DNA of 64,000 nucleotides from JBOHRN01 sp050732775 (GTDB taxonomy: Bacteria; Gemmatimonadota; Gemmatimonadetes; Longimicrobiales; Longimicrobiaceae). The notes under the pieces are model-generated. The model saw only the letters and a list, made by a program, of their open reading frames with translations, had not been told where the DNA came from and did no database searches. The stretch is taken from NCBI GenBank assembly GCA_050732775.1, contig JBOHRN010000010.1, positions 62,001 through 126,000 on the forward strand. Reading direction: 5' to 3'. The translations under genes were made by a program, and so were the position numbers. Shown one piece after another: positions 42,928 through 51,642 of the stretch (the first letter of the stretch is position 1; each line of letters starts with the position of its first letter).

Positions 42928-43428
42928 TTAGTTGGAGCTCTCTTCACGCTCCCCGGAGCCGAAAGTTTTTTCCAGCCCCGCTTGCAGATCCCGCTCGAAC
43001 GACTCGGGGTCCGAGCCCGGCCGTTGGTCGCGCCAACCGGGCAGCTCGGCCACCCGCCGGACCAGGGTGTCGAAGAAGGTGCGCACCAGCCCCAGCGAGG
43101 AGTCCTCTCTGAATACAGCAATCAGCACCAGGTCCTCTGACGGGGTACGAAAGGAGCCGATGAAAGTCTGCCCCCGGCCGCCTTGCTGATGCAGGTGCTC
43201 GAACCCCGGCTGCCCCAGAATCTCGGCCAGGGCCCCAGAGGAGGCGTGGATAGCCGCCCCCAACGAAGCCACCTCGATGACGTCGAGGGCGCGGGCAAAG
43301 CCGCGCTGGGCCAGAACTTGTCCGCTCCGGTTGATGAGCAGTACCAGCCGCACACGGGTATCGGCCACGAACGAATCCACCGGACCAGCCAGATCCGCCA
43401 CGTAGCGGTCAAGGTCTCCCCGTCTCAC
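42928..43428 (-). CDS. Roadblock/LC7 protein, MglB-like
   Basis: 166 residues from a GTG at 43428, overlapping the stop of the next Roadblock gene. The core RLVLLINRSGQVLAQRGFAR and VIEVASLGAAIHASSGALAE is a Roadblock fold, which forms dimers and in MglB acts as GTPase activator. The C-terminal helix (about 115-165) is longer than in MglB and very charged. It lies immediately upstream of mglA, the usual mglB position, so it is the best MglB candidate. Confidence 0.85.
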   Translation of the reverse strand: MRRGDLDRYVADLAGPVDSFVADTRVRLVLLINRSGQVLAQRGFARALDVIEVASLGAAIHASSGALAEILGQPGFEHLHQQGGRGQTFIGSFRTPSEDLVLIAVFREDSSLGLVRTFFDTLVRRVAELPGWRDQRPGSDPESFERDLQAGLEKTFGSGEREESSN

Positions 43429-43778
43429 GCCAGTGCGCCAGCTCCCCGGAGCATCTCCAGCCGAACCATGCCCACGTTGGTCCATCTCTCGGCCACCGTG
43501 ATCAGCAGGAGATCGCTACCCCGGCCGGGCGCGGCCACGAAGAGGTAGCCGTGCTCCGCCTCCACCTGGAGAAAGGAGATAGACCCCAACTCGGCGGCCG
43601 CAAGGGATCGCCGGGCGCGCTGGAAGAGGGAAGCCGCTAGCGCCGCTACGGGCGGGCCTGGTACCCCCACCATGAGGTCTTCCTCCACCACCAACCCGTC
43701 GCCCGCCGCGGCCACCATGGCGCCGCGCACGCCCGGAACCCGGTTGACCGCTTCCAGCAGGGTACCGTAACCGTTCAC
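43425..43778 (-). CDS. Single-domain Roadblock/LC7 protein
   Basis: 117 residues. The Roadblock pattern is clear: LLEAVNRVPGVRGAMVAAAGDGLVVEEDL, then LAASLFQRARRSLAAAELG and a final beta segment with EHGYLFVAAPGRGSDLLLIT. The GTG start at 43778 overlaps the TPR-Roadblock gene stop by four bases. It probably forms homodimers or heterodimers with its neighbours and binds MglA or a partner. Confidence 0.83.
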   Translation of the reverse strand: MNGYGTLLEAVNRVPGVRGAMVAAAGDGLVVEEDLMVGVPGPPVAALAASLFQRARRSLAAAELGSISFLQVEAEHGYLFVAAPGRGSDLLLITVAERWTNVGMVRLEMLRGAGALA

Positions 43779-44503
43779 CGGCCCTCCTCTCGCACCAACA
43801 GAGCTTCAGCCGCGCGCCGGGCCCGCTCCGCTAACCGCAGTATCCACCCCAGCGGCACCTCCTTGCCGGCGGCCACGGCCACCACCGCCTCTGCTACCGG
43901 CATCAACCGGACCGAGGCCCGCTCGGTCTCGAACAGAATGCCTTCCCACCGGCCCAACTCCAAGTGCCCGGTGGCCCGCGAGGCGTCTTCCGAGGCGCCC
44001 CTGAGGGCCGCCGCCACCTCGGCAGAGCGGTCCCGGCCAGCCACGGGAACTTGTCCGCTCACCACGTAGCCGCTCGCGTCCAGGAGCACAACTCCGATCA
44101 CCCCACTTTCGCCAGCCAGCTCGGTTACGCCGTCCGTTGGACGCGCCGTGGGTAGATGGCGGGCGGGGGCGGCGGCCTCTTGCAGGGGCGGTGTCTGGCG
44201 GCTCTGGAGCCGCTCCAGCTCCTCCCGGGCCCCGGCGTGGTCCGGGTCGAGGCGCAGAGCGATGTCCCACTCGTCCATCGCCTTGGTCTGCTCACCACGG
44301 TCTCGGTAGAGTAGGCCCAGGAGGTAGTGGGCGCCCACGTGCTCGGGGTGCCGCTCCAGCCCGCGCAGGCAGAGCCGGAGGGCTTGCTCACTGCGCCCCT
44401 GGCCCCGGTAAGCACCGGCTAGGGGAAGGAAGGCCAAACTGGCCGGATCGCGGCCCACCTCTTCGCTCCAACGGCGGATCTGGGCGGGGTCGGCGCGGGT
44501 CAT
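43775..44503 (-). CDS. TPR protein fused to a Roadblock-like domain
   Basis: 242 residues. Residues about 1-100 are TPR units (SLAFLPLAGAYRGQGRSEQA, HVGAHYLLGLLYRDRGEQTKA). After a linker, residues about 120-240 resemble Roadblock: SGVIGVVLLDASGYVVSGQV, AEVAAALRGASEDASRATGH and a final helix. The ATG at 44503 overlaps the stop of the second PATAN-TPR gene. The fusion ties TPR scaffolds physically to the MglA regulators. Confidence 0.8.
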   Translation of the reverse strand: MTRADPAQIRRWSEEVGRDPASLAFLPLAGAYRGQGRSEQALRLCLRGLERHPEHVGAHYLLGLLYRDRGEQTKAMDEWDIALRLDPDHAGAREELERLQSRQTPPLQEAAAPARHLPTARPTDGVTELAGESGVIGVVLLDASGYVVSGQVPVAGRDRSAEVAAALRGASEDASRATGHLELGRWEGILFETERASVRLMPVAEAVVAVAAGKEVPLGWILRLAERARRAAEALLVREEGR

Positions 44504-45642
44504 ATGTCTCCGTCCTGGTCCAACGCGGCCCTGAGCGCGGCCGATCCCTTGGCGGCCCGGAGCGCTCTCTCGCGGCGGCCGGGCTCGGGGTCGGGGAGCC
44601 GGAGGTAGGTGGCCCAGGCGTCTTCGGCTCGGAGTAGCTCGCCAGTTCGGGCCGCGGCGAAGCCCAAGTGGTAGTGGGAGCCGGCCGCAAGGGGATCTAG
44701 CTCCACCGCACGGGAGAGCTGCTCCACCGCCTCCCGCCAGCGCCCCAGCCGGCCGAGCACCCGGCCCGAGAGTAGGTGGAGCTCAGCCGCGTCCGGGAAG
44801 TCTGCGGCGAGGGATTCCAGCACCCGTTGCGCCTGCGGGGCGTCTCCCTTTTCCAAGGCGGCTTCGGCGCTGCCGAGCCCTTCCCGGAGCGACGCTCCCG
44901 CCCCCGCAAGGTGAGAGCCGGGGGCCGAGTCGCTGACTTCTACCACCCCGGTAGAGAGCAGCCCATAAACCACTTTGGCCACCTCGAACTCGCTCCGCCC
45001 CACCTCGGCCGCGATCCGGCGGATAGAGAGAGCGCCGTCGATCTCGGCTAGCACCTCCCACTCGTCTGGCCGCAGGTCCAGAGAGGTTCCGTCTTCTCCA
45101 TCACCCCCCGTGAGAGCCGGTACTACCTCTACACTCGCAATCCTGGCCTCGAGGGTGGTCCACTCGTCGATGCGCCGGGCCGCCTCCATCAAGAGCGACT
45201 CGGTGGGAATGCGCACCGACAGGGAGTCTCCGTTGGAGGGGGGGATCTCCTCGAAGCGGAAGTAGCCGTCCTGCCAGCGGATCAGCTCGAAGATCGACTG
45301 CTCGATCTGAAAGCGCAGCTGCCTTTTGACGTCTTCTTCCGAGGCGAAGCCGTGCTTAACCAAGATGCGGCCGAGGGGTGTCCCCGGCTGCTTGCGCTGC
45401 TCCCGAAAGGCGAGCTCGATCTCGTGCTCGGTTACTTTACCCGCGCGCAAGAGGAGGTGCCCCAGCCGGCCCTGGTTTCCCGGGATCTCGGCTCCCACCA
45501 CCGCTCCCTGGTCAAAGCGGATTACCGCCGGGTTGCCGCCGCGGCCGGAGCTGACTTTGAGCACACCCGTTTTGCGGGAGAGGTCGAGGAGCTGGAAGAC
45601 GTCGGAGAGTCCGAGCTCGCTGAGGGGGCCTTCGATCGCCAC
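44500..45642 (-). CDS. Second PATAN (DUF4388)-TPR protein, degenerate MshEN motifs
   Basis: 380 residues. It is a paralogue of the 539-residue protein at 39022: PATAN start GPLSELGLSDVFQLLDLSRK, inserted 24-residue motifs at 59-82 (RLGHLLLRAGKVT) and 89-112 (PLGRILVKHGFAS), a winged-helix-like part (about 190-240) and three or four TPR units. In the second motif the leading Arg is Pro. Start GTG at 45642, four bases after the large TPR gene; sequence further upstream in the frame is shadow. Likely a scaffold of the same pathway. Confidence 0.83.
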   Translation of the reverse strand: MAIEGPLSELGLSDVFQLLDLSRKTGVLKVSSGRGGNPAVIRFDQGAVVGAEIPGNQGRLGHLLLRAGKVTEHEIELAFREQRKQPGTPLGRILVKHGFASEEDVKRQLRFQIEQSIFELIRWQDGYFRFEEIPPSNGDSLSVRIPTESLLMEAARRIDEWTTLEARIASVEVVPALTGGDGEDGTSLDLRPDEWEVLAEIDGALSIRRIAAEVGRSEFEVAKVVYGLLSTGVVEVSDSAPGSHLAGAGASLREGLGSAEAALEKGDAPQAQRVLESLAADFPDAAELHLLSGRVLGRLGRWREAVEQLSRAVELDPLAAGSHYHLGFAAARTGELLRAEDAWATYLRLPDPEPGRRERALRAAKGSAALRAALDQDGDI

Positions 45643-45646
45643 GGCT

Positions 45647-48412
45647 CTACGCCTTCGCCACGGCGCGGGCCGCGGGTTCTTGGAATATCCTGGCCAAACC
45701 GAATGCCGTCTCGATATTCTCACGGGCGCGTGCCGCCAGTTCGTGCTCCGGGTCGTGCTGGATCAACGTTCGCCACTGCTCGACCGCCTCCCTGAAGCGG
45801 CGCCTCTCCCCCGCCACTACCCCGGCGTGATAGCGGGCGTCGGCGCGGGCGGGGTCAAAGCGGAGGGCTCTTTCAAACGAGTGGGCCGCGTCTTCGAGTC
45901 GCCCTCCGTGCAGGAGAACGCGCCCCAACAGGACCAGGGCGTCGAGCTGGTAGGGATCGGCGGAGAGGAGGTCCACCAGAACTTCCACCCCGGCCCTGGC
46001 TCGGCCGTCTTGCCATAAAGAGTCCGCGAGCAAGAGCACGGCGTCTTCGTGGGTGGGAATGGTTTCGAGCGCGGCCCGGCACTCCTCTACGGCTTCGCCG
46101 TACCGCCGGGCTCCCGCCAGGAGCCGGGCCAGCTCTACCCTGGCGGCCACCAGGTAAGGGTCGAGCTCGACCGCGCGGCGTAGCGCTTCCTCGGCCCTCT
46201 GGTGGTGGCCCGCCGCGGTGGCGGCCTTGCCGATGAGCCGCACCAATCCGGCGTCCCCGGGAGCGGCCTGGTACGCCCGCGAGAGAACCCCGAGTGCCTC
46301 TTCTCCCCGTCCCCACCGGAGCATGATCTCGCCAGCTAGCCGAAGGGAGTTGGTCCGCTCCGGTTCGCGCTCGAGTACTGCCTCGACAGGCTTCCACGCT
46401 GCTTCCAGGCGGCCGAGCCGGAGGAGGGATCGGGCCCGCCCCTCCAGCGCACGGGCGTGTTCGTGGCCCCACTCCATACCCTCCAGCCGGGCCAGGGCCG
46501 AATCGAAGCGCTCTAGTGCCTCGCCGTCCAACGCCTGCTTGAGGTAAGTCTCAGCCGTTAGAAGCGCCGCCTCCACCGGGTCGGCACCCGCCAGCGCGGC
46601 TCGCCGGATCTCTCCCAACGCCCGCTCCACCAAACCCTTGGACAGGTAGTCCCTGGCCAGGGCGAACGGCTCTCCGGTGCGAACCGCGGGTGGCTCCGCC
46701 AGCTCCGGGCGAGGCTCGATCTGGGCGAAGATGGCGTCCAGCTCGGACTCGTCGAAGTCGAAGTGACGCGGCCCCTCCTCGCCCACTTCGGAAGCAGCGT
46801 CCAGCTCGGGAGCCAGCACCTCGGCGTACTCGAAGTGGAGTTCGATGGCCAGCTTGTACCGGGGGTGGGTGTAATAAGGCGAGAGTTCCAGGGCTCGCTT
46901 GGTCTCCTGCAGGGCGCCTTCGTAGTCGCCCAAGTTGGAGAGGACGAAGGAAAGGTTGTAGCGTGCCTCCGCGCTGGCCGGGTCTTGCTCCACCGCCCGC
47001 CCGAAGGCGCTCTTGGCCTCGTCGTAGCGACGGATCTCCATCAGCACCATACCCACTCCGCACCAAGCCGACGCCGACGCCGGATCGGCCTCCAGCGCGG
47101 CCCGGAACGCCTCCAGTGCCTCCCGGTGACGGTCCCTCCGGTGCAGCATGAGGCCTTGGTTATAGCGGGCGTTTCCGAACCCGGAACCGAGCTCAACCGC
47201 TTGGGAAAGGGCCTTTTCGGCCCCCCTGAAGTCACCCCGGTGGAGCCGCACCACCCCCAGATTGTTCCACGCCAGGGCGTAGGCGGGGTCCGACTCGGTG
47301 GCGCGGTGGTAGCTCTCCTCGGCGGCTTCCAACTCACCGCTCTGGTGCAGGCAGACGCCGCGCTCGTTCAAGAGCTTGGGGCTCTCCGAGTCTTGCCCCA
47401 GGAGCCGGTCGTACAGCTCCAGGGCGGTGGCCGCCTTACCTTGGAGTAGATGAACCTCGGCGGTGGCCTGGCGCACCAGCGGTTCGTCCTCGCCGTCTTC
47501 CAACGCCCGGCGAAACTCGCGCAAGGCTTCGTCGTAGAGCCCCTTCTGGCGAAAAGCCACTCCCAGGTTGTAATGGGCCAGGAAGCGCCCCGCCGCCACC
47601 TCGGGCCTCCTGCCCCGGCCGCCCACCAGCTCTTCGTACCTGGCCGGGCTGTAGCGGTCCAGAGAGAGGTTGGTCTGGGCCTTGGCGTACTGGGGGTTTA
47701 GCGCGGTGGCCCGCCGCGCGGCCCCCGCCGCCCTCTCGGTGGCGCCTAAATCTCCATACACGAAGGCGAGCAGGTAGTGGGCGTCGGCGTAGTTGGGTTG
47801 GAGTTTCACCGCCCGTTCCAGTTCGGCCAGAGCTTCTTCGGAGAGCCCCCGGTTGTAAAAGAGCTCGCCCCGGTAAAAGCGGAGGACGGCGCTGTCGGCG
47901 TCAGCGGCCAGGGCGCGCTCGAACCACTCCAGCGCCGCTTCCATGTTGCCCTGGAGCTTTTCGGCCTGGCCGAGCTGGATCAACGACTCCAGGTCGCCCG
48001 GGGCTGCGGCTAGCAGGCGCTTCAGTTCGGCCGCGGCCAGGGCACCGTCGCCTACGTTCAGGTACGCTTGGGCCAGCCGTCGGCGGGCGCTGGCGTCGTC
48101 CGGGTCGGAGCGCAACCCCTCCCGCAGCTCTTCGATCAGCCGGTCGTAGTAGCCGGTATTGAAGTAGGCGACCTCCAAATTACGGCGGGCCACCTGCATC
48201 CTGGGGTCGATCTCCAGGGCGCGCTCAAACTCGGCGATCGCCTCCTGGTACATCTCTTTGTTGAAGTAAAGGACGCCCAAGTTGTTGTGCGCCCCCGCGT
48301 CAGAGGGGTCGATCCTCTTGGCGAAGCCGCGCAGAATCTTGAGATCTCGTTCAGACTTCGAAGAGGCGGATGGGCCGGGGCCGGGGGGCGGCTGTTCGAG
48401 CAGCTCAGCCAA
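45647..48412 (-). CDS. Large cytoplasmic TPR scaffold (921 residues)
   Basis: 921 residues, no signal peptide. About twenty TPR units fill residues 40-560 and 600-910, for example AGAHNNLGVLYFNKEMYQEA and AHYNLGVAFRQKGLYDEA. An acidic, disordered linker (about 560-600; HFDFDESELDAIFAQIEP) separates two TPR arrays. The start is TTG at 48412, eight bases inside cheC; no in-frame ATG or GTG is found before the first repeats. It lies between cheC and the PATAN/Roadblock genes and is probably the main assembly platform. No enzymatic motif is seen. Confidence 0.85.
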   Translation of the reverse strand: MAELLEQPPPGPGPSASSKSERDLKILRGFAKRIDPSDAGAHNNLGVLYFNKEMYQEAIAEFERALEIDPRMQVARRNLEVAYFNTGYYDRLIEELREGLRSDPDDASARRRLAQAYLNVGDGALAAAELKRLLAAAPGDLESLIQLGQAEKLQGNMEAALEWFERALAADADSAVLRFYRGELFYNRGLSEEALAELERAVKLQPNYADAHYLLAFVYGDLGATERAAGAARRATALNPQYAKAQTNLSLDRYSPARYEELVGGRGRRPEVAAGRFLAHYNLGVAFRQKGLYDEALREFRRALEDGEDEPLVRQATAEVHLLQGKAATALELYDRLLGQDSESPKLLNERGVCLHQSGELEAAEESYHRATESDPAYALAWNNLGVVRLHRGDFRGAEKALSQAVELGSGFGNARYNQGLMLHRRDRHREALEAFRAALEADPASASAWCGVGMVLMEIRRYDEAKSAFGRAVEQDPASAEARYNLSFVLSNLGDYEGALQETKRALELSPYYTHPRYKLAIELHFEYAEVLAPELDAASEVGEEGPRHFDFDESELDAIFAQIEPRPELAEPPAVRTGEPFALARDYLSKGLVERALGEIRRAALAGADPVEAALLTAETYLKQALDGEALERFDSALARLEGMEWGHEHARALEGRARSLLRLGRLEAAWKPVEAVLEREPERTNSLRLAGEIMLRWGRGEEALGVLSRAYQAAPGDAGLVRLIGKAATAAGHHQRAEEALRRAVELDPYLVAARVELARLLAGARRYGEAVEECRAALETIPTHEDAVLLLADSLWQDGRARAGVEVLVDLLSADPYQLDALVLLGRVLLHGGRLEDAAHSFERALRFDPARADARYHAGVVAGERRRFREAVEQWRTLIQHDPEHELAARARENIETAFGLARIFQEPAARAVAKA

Positions 48413-49031
48413 TGCGGATCGCCTTGAGGATGACTTGCAGAGACTCCACGTCGGGGAGCAACAGAAAGTGGCCCTGGATCGCCTCCTCGTCGTCCATGCC
48501 GAAGTGGGTATCGATGCAGAAAACGGTCTCCCGCTCGTGTCCGAAGTCCGTGTACGCGGTGGTCAGTACGGCGGCGGCCTGGTCTACCACCAACCCGGGG
48601 ACCGAGGGCAGGAGCATCAGCCCCATAAAGTCCGATAGAGCGTTCATGTACGCGGCCGAAAGGATGTTGCCCGCCTCCTTGAGCGCGGACTGCTCCATTT
48701 CGCTAAATAGCTGGCTGCTCCCCGGCGGGCGGTGCAGGAGGATCTCGGTGATGCGCAGCGCCGCGGCGCGGGGCAAGACGAGCATCGAGCGCCCCGTGAG
48801 ATCGCCTAGCATGTGGACCATGACGGCGGCGATCACCTGGTCCGGCTCCCCCAGAATCTCGGGCACCTCTTCCAGGGAGATTACCCGCAGCCGGGGAACG
48901 TCGACCAGGATTTTCCCTTTGGTGAGTTGGGAGAGGGCGGTGGCCGCGTGTCCGGCGCCGATATTGGCCACTTCGCGCAGGGCGTCGAGTTGGCGCGCTT
49001 CCAGGTCACGGATGTTGAGGTCGGAAGTCAT
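48405..49031 (-). CDS. cheC: CheY-phosphate phosphatase CheC
   Basis: 208 residues. Both active-site helices of CheC are visible, ALREVANIGAGHAATALSQL and SALKEAGNILSAAYMNALSD, each with the E-x2-N pair. It dephosphorylates CheY-P and, with CheD, tunes receptor adaptation. The ATG at 49031 follows cheA by 21 bases. The last residues overlap the TTG start of the large TPR gene. Confidence 0.94.
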   Translation of the reverse strand: MTSDLNIRDLEARQLDALREVANIGAGHAATALSQLTKGKILVDVPRLRVISLEEVPEILGEPDQVIAAVMVHMLGDLTGRSMLVLPRAAALRITEILLHRPPGSSQLFSEMEQSALKEAGNILSAAYMNALSDFMGLMLLPSVPGLVVDQAAAVLTTAYTDFGHERETVFCIDTHFGMDDEEAIQGHFLLLPDVESLQVILKAIRIG

Positions 49032-49052
49032 TCCGGGATTAGCTGAGGTTTG

Positions 49053-50657
49053 TCAATGCCCGGCGCCGTCGGCGACCAAACTCCCCGCGTCCAGGATGAG
49101 CGCGGGCCGGCCGTCGGACAAGATGGTGGCCCCCGAGAAGACCTTCGGCGTCTGCTCGGTGCCGTCGAACGACTTCACCACCACGTCCCGCTGCCCTACC
49201 AGCTCGTCCACCAGCAGGGCACGCCGCTGCTCGCCCAGCTCGAGGATCACGGCGGTGAGGATTGCGCCCGCGGCAGCTCCGTTACCCCCGTGGAGAAACG
49301 ACCGGAGCGAGACCGCCGGGACCACCTCTTCTCCCAGCAGCAGGACGGGACGCCCGCCCGCCCGCTTCAACTCAGAGCGGGGCAGCTCCACCGTGCCGGA
49401 CACGTGGGCCAAGGGGAGCGCGTAGGTCTGGCCCTCCTGGCGGATGAGAAGGGCCTGCACGATCGCCAGCGTGAGGGGGAGGCGGATGGTGAACGACGTC
49501 CCCAACCCCGGCTGGCTAGCGACCTCGAGAGTGCCTCCCAGCGAGCGCACCCGGCTGGTCACCACGTCGAGCCCCACCCCCCTTCCCGACACGTCGGTGA
49601 CCCGTTCGGCGGTGGAAAAACCGGGCCTTAGAATGAGCCGGAACACCTCTTCGTCCGGGAGCGTCGCCCCCTCTTCCGGAGCGATCAGACCTCCGGCCGC
49701 CGCGTTGGCCAAGACCCGCTCGCGCTGGATGCCCCGGCCGTCGTCGCTAACCCGGATAACTATGCGGGACTGTTCGCGTGAGGCGGCCAAGCGGAGAGTC
49801 CCGTGCTCGGGCTTTCCGGCCGCGCTTCTATCTCCGGGTGTCTCTATGCCGTGGTCCACCGAGTTGCGCAGCAGGTGGACTAGCGGATCTCCGATCTCGT
49901 CGAGCATGGCCCGGTCAAATTCGATCTCCTTGCCCTCCACCACCAGGTTGACACGCTTGCCGAGAGAGCGCGCCGCGTCACGGATCATGCGCGGAAACCG
50001 GTCGAACACCTGCCACACCGGGACCATGCGTGCCCCCATCACCTCCCGCTGGAGCTCTCCCACCAGGCGGGAGGTGAGGTCTACGGTCTCGGCCAATTCA
50101 GAGTTGTGGCTTTGCTCCGAGGATAGTAGCCGGGCCAGTCGGTCGCGCAGTATCACCAGCTCGCCCACCTGATTCATGAGAGCGTCGAGCCGGGCCAGGT
50201 CTACCCGCACGCTACGCCGCCCGGGGCGAGCTCCGAGGCCGGGCGCCCGCTGTTCAGAGAGCTTTCCCGGCGCCCTCTTGACCTGCTCGTGGGCCGCCGC
50301 GCGCAGTGAGGCGACTAGAACAGCGGTCTCGGCGTCTTTTCCCTCCGCCGCCGCCTCCACGGCCCGCTCCAAGACGTCGACGCCCGAGAAGAGAAGATCG
50401 ATCAGCTCTTGGTCCGGAGCCCGGCCCGCCTTCTGGAGGCGGTCGAGCAAGCTCTCCAACTCGTGGGCCAGTTCGGTGACCTGAGCGTACCCCATGGTCG
50501 CCGACATCCCCTTGATGGTGTGGACCGAGCGGTAAACGCTCCGTACCGGGCCGGGGTCGTCCGGGCTTTCCTCGAGTAGGAGGAGCTGTTGGTTGATGGA
50601 AGAGGCATGCTCCCTCGACTCAGAGAGGAAGAGCTCACCGTACCGCGATACGTCCAT
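49053..50657 (-). CDS. cheA: Chemotaxis histidine kinase CheA, no P2 domain
   Basis: 534 residues. Order: HPt domain with phospho-His46 in YRSVHTIKGMSATMG; a short linker (about 120-145); dimerisation helices (VDLARLDALMNQVGELVILR); the HATPase domain with HLLRNSVDHGIE, DDGRGI and DVSGRGVGLDVV; and a C-terminal CheW-like P5 domain. The CheY/CheB-docking P2 domain between HPt and dimerisation region is missing. CheA phosphorylates CheY and CheB. The ATG at 50657 is the family start; TTG at 50669 is less likely. Confidence 0.95.
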   Translation of the reverse strand: MDVSRYGELFLSESREHASSINQQLLLLEESPDDPGPVRSVYRSVHTIKGMSATMGYAQVTELAHELESLLDRLQKAGRAPDQELIDLLFSGVDVLERAVEAAAEGKDAETAVLVASLRAAAHEQVKRAPGKLSEQRAPGLGARPGRRSVRVDLARLDALMNQVGELVILRDRLARLLSSEQSHNSELAETVDLTSRLVGELQREVMGARMVPVWQVFDRFPRMIRDAARSLGKRVNLVVEGKEIEFDRAMLDEIGDPLVHLLRNSVDHGIETPGDRSAAGKPEHGTLRLAASREQSRIVIRVSDDGRGIQRERVLANAAAGGLIAPEEGATLPDEEVFRLILRPGFSTAERVTDVSGRGVGLDVVTSRVRSLGGTLEVASQPGLGTSFTIRLPLTLAIVQALLIRQEGQTYALPLAHVSGTVELPRSELKRAGGRPVLLLGEEVVPAVSLRSFLHGGNGAAAGAILTAVILELGEQRRALLVDELVGQRDVVVKSFDGTEQTPKVFSGATILSDGRPALILDAGSLVADGAGH

Positions 50658-50711
50658 GACCTCTCTCAAATCAGGGGTGGGAGCTAATAAACTCCCTCAA
50701 GATGAGCGCCG

Positions 50712-51074
50712 TTAACTCAAGACTCTTTGCACCGCCTCCAGTACCCGCGACGGTTGGAACGGCTTGACCACGAAGTCGCGTGCGCCCGCCTGGATCGCCT
50801 CGATTACCAGGGCCTGCTGCCCCATGGCGCTGCACATGAGGATGCGCGCCTCAGCGTCTTCCTGGACGATTTCCCGGACCGCGTCTATGCCACCCATGTC
50901 CGGCATCACGATGTCCATGGTCACCAGATCCGGCTTTAACTCTTTATACTTGTCCACCGCCTGTACGCCGGTCTCGGCCTCTCCGGCGATGTCGAATCCC
51001 GCCTGCTTCAGGATGTCACCGATCATGGTGCGCATGAAGATCGCGTCATCGCAAATCAAGACGGTCTGGCTCAT
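50712..51074 (-). CDS. cheY: Chemotaxis response regulator CheY
   Basis: 120 residues, a single receiver domain. Acidic pair ICDDAIFMR, phosphoacceptor Asp in LVTMDIVMPDMGG, Thr/Ser in MCSAMGQ and Lys in DFVVKPFQPS are all present. It is the only stand-alone receiver in the locus. ATG at 51074 follows GGAGG with four bases between, one of the best ribosome sites in the region. Its output target is not known; MglA regulators or a motor elsewhere are candidates. Confidence 0.96.
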   Translation of the reverse strand: MSQTVLICDDAIFMRTMIGDILKQAGFDIAGEAETGVQAVDKYKELKPDLVTMDIVMPDMGGIDAVREIVQEDAEARILMCSAMGQQALVIEAIQAGARDFVVKPFQPSRVLEAVQRVLS

Positions 51075-51132
51075 CTAACCTCCGGTGTGTGCGGGTGTGG
51101 AGCGTGAAACGCCAATCGTAAAGCGGCTCGGA

Positions 51133-51585
51133 TCATAGCAAGACGGGCGCGAATATCCGATCTGTGTCCAGGGCCACGAAGATACCGCCCTCCTCCCTGC
51201 CCAGGCCACGGACGTAGCCGGGGTCTACTCCCAGGTCTCGTAGCGCGGCCGCCGGCGAGTCGAGCTCGGCAGGGTCCACGTTCACTATTCCCAGTACCTG
51301 ATCCGCGGCCAACCCCACCAGCTGCTCCCCGCGCGAGAGCACCACCACCCGGTAGCCGGGCCGGGAGCCAGCGGGCGGCAAGTTGAGCCGGGCACCCAGG
51401 TCGAGTACGGTCACTAAACGGCCACGCAGATTGATAAGCCCGCGCACGAACGGTTCGCTCCCGGGCAGCGGAGTAACCGGTCGCGCGGGGATCACCTCGC
51501 GTACCTCTTCTATGCCAACCGTAAAACGGTGGCCGGCGACCGAGAGGAGCACCATCCGCTCCTGGCTGGCTCTTTCCGCCCCCAT
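51133..51585 (-). CDS. cheW: Coupling protein CheW
   Basis: 150 residues, one CheW domain. FTVGIEEVREVIPARPVTPL, the RGLINLRGRLVTVLDLGARL motif and AADQVLGIVNVDP are typical. It links CheA to receptors. ATG at 51585. It is first in the Che part, 57 bases after the rluD-type gene. A longer frame through the same bases (51071-51952) has no homology and was dropped. Confidence 0.93.
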   Translation of the reverse strand: MGAERASQERMVLLSVAGHRFTVGIEEVREVIPARPVTPLPGSEPFVRGLINLRGRLVTVLDLGARLNLPPAGSRPGYRVVVLSRGEQLVGLAADQVLGIVNVDPAELDSPAAALRDLGVDPGYVRGLGREEGGIFVALDTDRIFAPVLL

Positions 51586-51642
51586 TCACCACGCCGCTCG
51601 ATAAGGGTGAGACGACAGTATAGCCGAAACCGCGGCGGGCGG

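Noticed and set aside
49051..49056. TTGACA on the minus strand at the cheA-cheC junction
   Set aside because: Seventeen bases downstream the sequence is GAATGA, not a usable -10, and the site overlaps the cheA stop.
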